The translations under genes and the position numbers were made by a program. The notes beneath the pieces were generated by a model that made no database searches, was not told where the DNA came from, and saw only the letters and a list, made by a program, of their open reading frames with translations. A stretch of 64,000 nt of DNA from Vreelandella salicampi. GTDB taxonomy: Bacteria; Pseudomonadota; Gammaproteobacteria; Pseudomonadales; Halomonadaceae. Shown one piece after another: positions 61,434-64,000 of the stretch; the stretch's first letter is position 1, and every line of letters begins with the position of its first letter. Location of the stretch: NCBI RefSeq assembly GCF_013415105.1, contig NZ_JACCDF010000001.1:434001-498000 (forward strand), given 5' to 3'.

Positions 61434-62399
61434 TTAACGCCCTTGGGCTCCCCGGCGCAGCCAGTCATGCACGAAGGCAAGCTTGCGCATCGCCACATCG
61501 GAAAGCACGAAGGGATAGAGATCTGCCAACCCCATGGAGCGATTGACGTGGTTAACGCCAGCCACCAGTGATGCGGCAATATGGATCAATCGCCCGGCAT
61601 CCGGCTCGGCGTAGGCATCCCACCCCGGGTGCGGCATCTCCGGCGTCGACAACCCTGCCGCGACAAAGCTATCGGTAATGTCGGTTAGGTGCAGCAGGTG
61701 GGCTGCGGTTTCCGCCCAGTCCTCATGCGGGTGGGCGGAGGCGTAGGTCGTCAGGAAGCGTTGCCTCCAATCCGGCGGTGGGCCGTCATGATAGTGACGC
61801 TGGAGGGCGGCGGGATAATCCTCGCGCTCATCGCCGAACATCTCTCGGAAGGCATCCAGAAAATCTTCGCGCAGGCTCAAGCGCCACCACAGCATATGCG
61901 AAATCTCATGGCGCATATGCCCGATCATGGTGCGGTAGGGTTCTTCCAGCGCTTCGCGACGAATGGTGCGTAATACTGGGTCGGCCTCGGCCACGCTGAT
62001 GGTCACCACGCCGCCCACATGCCCCATGGGAACCGGCGTTGCCCCCTCGGCCAGCATATGAAACACCGGTGGAGCGCCGGGATCTTCGGGCCGAAACCAG
62101 TGCCAGCGGCCAAGATTGTCGATTACCCAGCGCTTGGCGGCCTCTGTTTGCGTCCAGTTGGGTATTGCATTCGGAATCGAGGGATCGGGAGCCAGAGCCG
62201 TCATGGCGCAAGATCGACAGAAGGCGCCCTGCTTAGGAGCGATCCAGTTACAACCGATCACCTCACGGTTGGCACAGAAAGGCGGCATGGGCAAAAAGGC
62301 CCGCGCCTGTGGATCGTAAGCGACAGGGAAGCCATCAGCGGTCACCAGGTTATCAAACCAGAGTGAACCAGAGCCGACAGGATTGGAAAAAACGCGCAT
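61434..62399 (-). CDS. Putative zinc-binding metallopeptidase with N-terminal zinc ribbon
   Basis: A 321-residue protein. The N-terminal zinc-ribbon part has cysteines in PPFCANREVIGCNW and FCRSCAM. A gluzincin-like active site MRHEISHMLWW (H-E-x-x-H, near residue 162) follows, and HPHEDWAETAAHLLH near residue 228 provides a further ligand. This fits the putative zinc-binding peptidase family (DUF2248/Peptidase_Mx-like). Substrate unknown and no export signal. GGAGGG precedes the start. Confidence 0.9.
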   Translation of the reverse strand: MRVFSNPVGSGSLWFDNLVTADGFPVAYDPQARAFLPMPPFCANREVIGCNWIAPKQGAFCRSCAMTALAPDPSIPNAIPNWTQTEAAKRWVIDNLGRWHWFRPEDPGAPPVFHMLAEGATPVPMGHVGGVVTISVAEADPVLRTIRREALEEPYRTMIGHMRHEISHMLWWRLSLREDFLDAFREMFGDEREDYPAALQRHYHDGPPPDWRQRFLTTYASAHPHEDWAETAAHLLHLTDITDSFVAAGLSTPEMPHPGWDAYAEPDAGRLIHIAASLVAGVNHVNRSMGLADLYPFVLSDVAMRKLAFVHDWLRRGAQGR

Positions 62400-62462
62400 G
62401 AGTTAGGCCCTCCAGGGGAGATGTCATTTCAGTGTGGGCGTTCCCGCCATGAAAAGTCTAGG

Positions 62463-62482
62463 AGTTTAGGCAATACTAAACT
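62463..62482. promoter_or_regulatory. Small inverted repeat in the gap before the cation-efflux gene
   Basis: AGTTTAG, 6 bases, CTAAACT: a perfect 7-bp inverted repeat between divergent genes. It could be an operator for the metallopeptidase or the efflux gene. It is 180 bases from the latter's start, so the former is nearer. Weak on its own. Confidence 0.3.
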
Positions 62483-62662
62483 TCCACTCTCCCCAGTAAG
62501 GTAACAATGGCAAAATGCTGGGAACGCTTGATAAGAGCCTTATCCGCCGTCAACGATGGCTGAGAAATGCTTCATCTTCTTGCGTGCCTTGATCATTCGA
62601 CGTTAGTGCGGTCGTGTTTACAGCAATTTGTGCGGCTTTTCGTCAAAAAGTGAGAGTAACGT

Positions 62663-63577
62663 ATGGGACAACATCACGGTCACCACCACATTGATCCTGC
62701 CTCTGGCGACCGACGTGTGACTATCTCCATCTGGGCCAACGGGTTATTGACCATCGCCCAGATTATTGGGGGTATATTAGCGGGGAGCCTCTCGCTCATT
62801 GCGGATGCGCTGCATAATTTTTCCGATATGGCCGCACTTGTCATTGCGTTCGCAGCCCGCAAAATTGCGAGGCGACCGGCAGACGCCCAGATGACGTTTG
62901 GCTATGGCCGAATCGAAATTGTGGCGGCACTGGTCAACTACACCACGCTCATTCTCGTCGGCGTCTATCTGATCTATGAAGGTGCCATGCGCATGATCGA
63001 CCCACCCGAAATTCAGGGCTGGATGATCGTGATCATTGGTGGCGTTGCCCTTGCAGTCGATGCCCTCACGGCGCTCCTCACGTGGTCAATGCAAAAAGAT
63101 AGCGTCAATATTCGCGCCCTGTTTCTGCATAACCTCTCCGATGCGTTTGCTTCTGTCGCGGTGATCATTGGCGGTTCCCTTATCCTATTGTACGACATGC
63201 GCTGGGTAGATCCCGCGATTACCATCGGTATTGCCGTCTATATTCTTTATCTCGCCTTTGCCGAGATTGGCGGCCCGATCCGTACACTGATGCTGGGCTC
63301 ACCGCCCGATATTGATGGACAAGCCGTCATTGACGCGATGCGTGACGCCGAAGGTGTGATAGAAGTTCATCACGTTCATTTATGGCAAATGCAAGAAGAT
63401 GCCGTCGCGCTTGATTGCCACGTGGTGATCACGGAATCCGGCTGGCAGCAGCTTGAGACGATCAAGGCCGATATAAAAACGCGACTTAAAGAGCGCTTTG
63501 GCATAGCCCACTCGAGTTTAGAGTTTGAGCATATCGACCACATTCATAAAAATGCCAACCTCTACGGGCATGGTTAG
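62663..63577 (+). CDS. Cation diffusion facilitator (ZitB/CzcD type)
   Basis: A 304-residue zinc/divalent-cation:proton antiporter. A His-rich N-terminus (GQHHGHHHID) precedes six helices. Zn sites are in helix 2 (SLIADALHNFSDMAALV, H and D) and helix 5 (LFLHNLSDAFASVAV, H-N-x-x-D). The C-terminal cytoplasmic domain (VHHVHLWQMQEDAVALDCHVV) has the expected His residues. It removes excess Zn2+ or related ions from the cytoplasm. Monocistronic as far as seen. Confidence 0.94.
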   Translation: MGQHHGHHHIDPASGDRRVTISIWANGLLTIAQIIGGILAGSLSLIADALHNFSDMAALVIAFAARKIARRPADAQMTFGYGRIEIVAALVNYTTLILVGVYLIYEGAMRMIDPPEIQGWMIVIIGGVALAVDALTALLTWSMQKDSVNIRALFLHNLSDAFASVAVIIGGSLILLYDMRWVDPAITIGIAVYILYLAFAEIGGPIRTLMLGSPPDIDGQAVIDAMRDAEGVIEVHHVHLWQMQEDAVALDCHVVITESGWQQLETIKADIKTRLKERFGIAHSSLEFEHIDHIHKNANLYGHG

Positions 63578-63694
63578 TCTTGGCATACGGCATGGACGTG
63601 AAGCCGTCTCATCATGTTGGAACGACGAATCGCGTCTACGCTTGCTGAACAAACATTCAAAAAAACCCTTCACCCTGCGAATATAGGTGCCTCA

Positions 63695-64000
63695 ATGAAA
63701 CAACTCACTAAAACGCTCCCTGTTGCACTCCTTACTGCCGCTGCCTTTCCTGCTATCGGCCACGCGAGCACTCCCGCGCTTGAAGAACAACTTGCCGAGC
63801 TGCAGCACTTTCAAGTCATCGCCCACCGCGGCGCCAGCGGCCACGCGCCGGAAAGCACCATGGCGGCCTTTGAGATGGCCCATGAGTGGGACGTCGATTA
63901 CCTGGAGTTGGACGCCCAGCTATCGTCCGATGGTGAAGTGGTGGTGTTTCATGATGACACCATCGACCGCACCAGTGACGGCGAAGGCGCGATCAACGAC
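63695..64000 (+). CDS. Glycerophosphodiester phosphodiesterase, 3' part outside the window
   Basis: The first 102 codons are visible. A signal peptide (MKQLTKTLPVALLTAAAFPA...GHA) is followed by the GDPD core: VIAHRGASGHAPESTMAAFEMA (catalytic HRG, and the E of PEST), YLELDAQLSSDGEVVVFHDDTIDRTSDG (Glu and Asp metal ligands, catalytic HD). It matches periplasmic GlpQ-type enzymes that release glycerol 3-phosphate from phospholipid headgroup diesters. The gene runs off the right edge without a stop. Confidence 0.92.
   Translation, partial: MKQLTKTLPVALLTAAAFPAIGHASTPALEEQLAELQHFQVIAHRGASGHAPESTMAAFEMAHEWDVDYLELDAQLSSDGEVVVFHDDTIDRTSDGEGAIND

Overview
The window looks like chromosome of a GC-rich gammaproteobacterium, most likely Halomonadaceae (Halomonas or a close relative). 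This is inferred from gene content and style (trpBA with a divergent trpI-like LysR gene, a ttrBCA-type operon, chrA, DUF2938, DUF2235, many small extragenic palindromes), not from any marker gene; no rRNA or tRNA gene was seen. About 60 intact genes are called, plus a notable number of gene remnants and repeats.

Layout. 0-2.8 kb: polar amino acid ABC importer (ATPase cut by the window edge, two permeases, binding protein). 2.9-6.7 kb: two cyclic-di-GMP proteins, separated by a 145-bp palindromic-ended repeat and a scrap of a second binding-protein gene. 6.9-8.5 kb: purEK. 9.1-14.3 kb: an Fe-S / NrfD / molybdopterin operon in tetrathionate reductase order (ttrBCA) behind a good FNR/Anr-type promoter. 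14.4-17.4 kb: chrA and ilvD. 17.5-19.2 kb: two toxin-antitoxin pairs (RelE/HigB-like with XRE; RES with Xre). 19.4-30.5 kb: recC, then a reversed pncB, then recB and recD; recD carries a REP pair inside its reading frame. 30.5-35 kb: a strikingly AT-rich island with a PHP-plus-SMC-like ATPase (TrlF type), an unknown 339-aa protein and a 42-codon ORF, ending inside a damaged DUF427 gene. 35.3-47 kb: metabolic, transport and regulator genes with a ParE-type TA pair and remnants of an Rpn-family nuclease and a LysR gene. 47-51.6 kb: small enzymes, a lipoprotein, an RND-pump remnant, a LysR regulator and a GNAT enzyme. 51.6-56.7 kb: a Fic protein wedged between a trpA fragment and the true trpBA, with a trpI-like gene. 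56.7-64 kb: LysR with aldo/keto reductase, DUF2235 hydrolase with ADP-ribosylglycohydrolase, flavin reductase with metallopeptidase, a cation efflux gene and the start of a glycerophosphodiesterase gene.

How it fits together. The recBCD locus is bordered by TA modules on one side and the AT-rich TrlF-type cassette on the other, the strongest candidate here for a phage-defence or accessory hot spot. Two selfish or defence-type modules, the ParE pair and fic, each sit directly behind a housekeeping or regulatory gene and are followed by a diverged second copy of that gene's 3' end. This suggests a common way in which such cassettes are gained at gene ends. Several non-coding signals stand out: an FNR site centred near -41, a SoxR-box-like MerR promoter driving a 38-aa ORF and DUF2938, a toxin promoter whose operator overlaps -35 and whose start codon is predicted to lie at the transcript start, and an identical split 42-bp motif in front of an AraC gene and 4.4 kb away beside an RND remnant.
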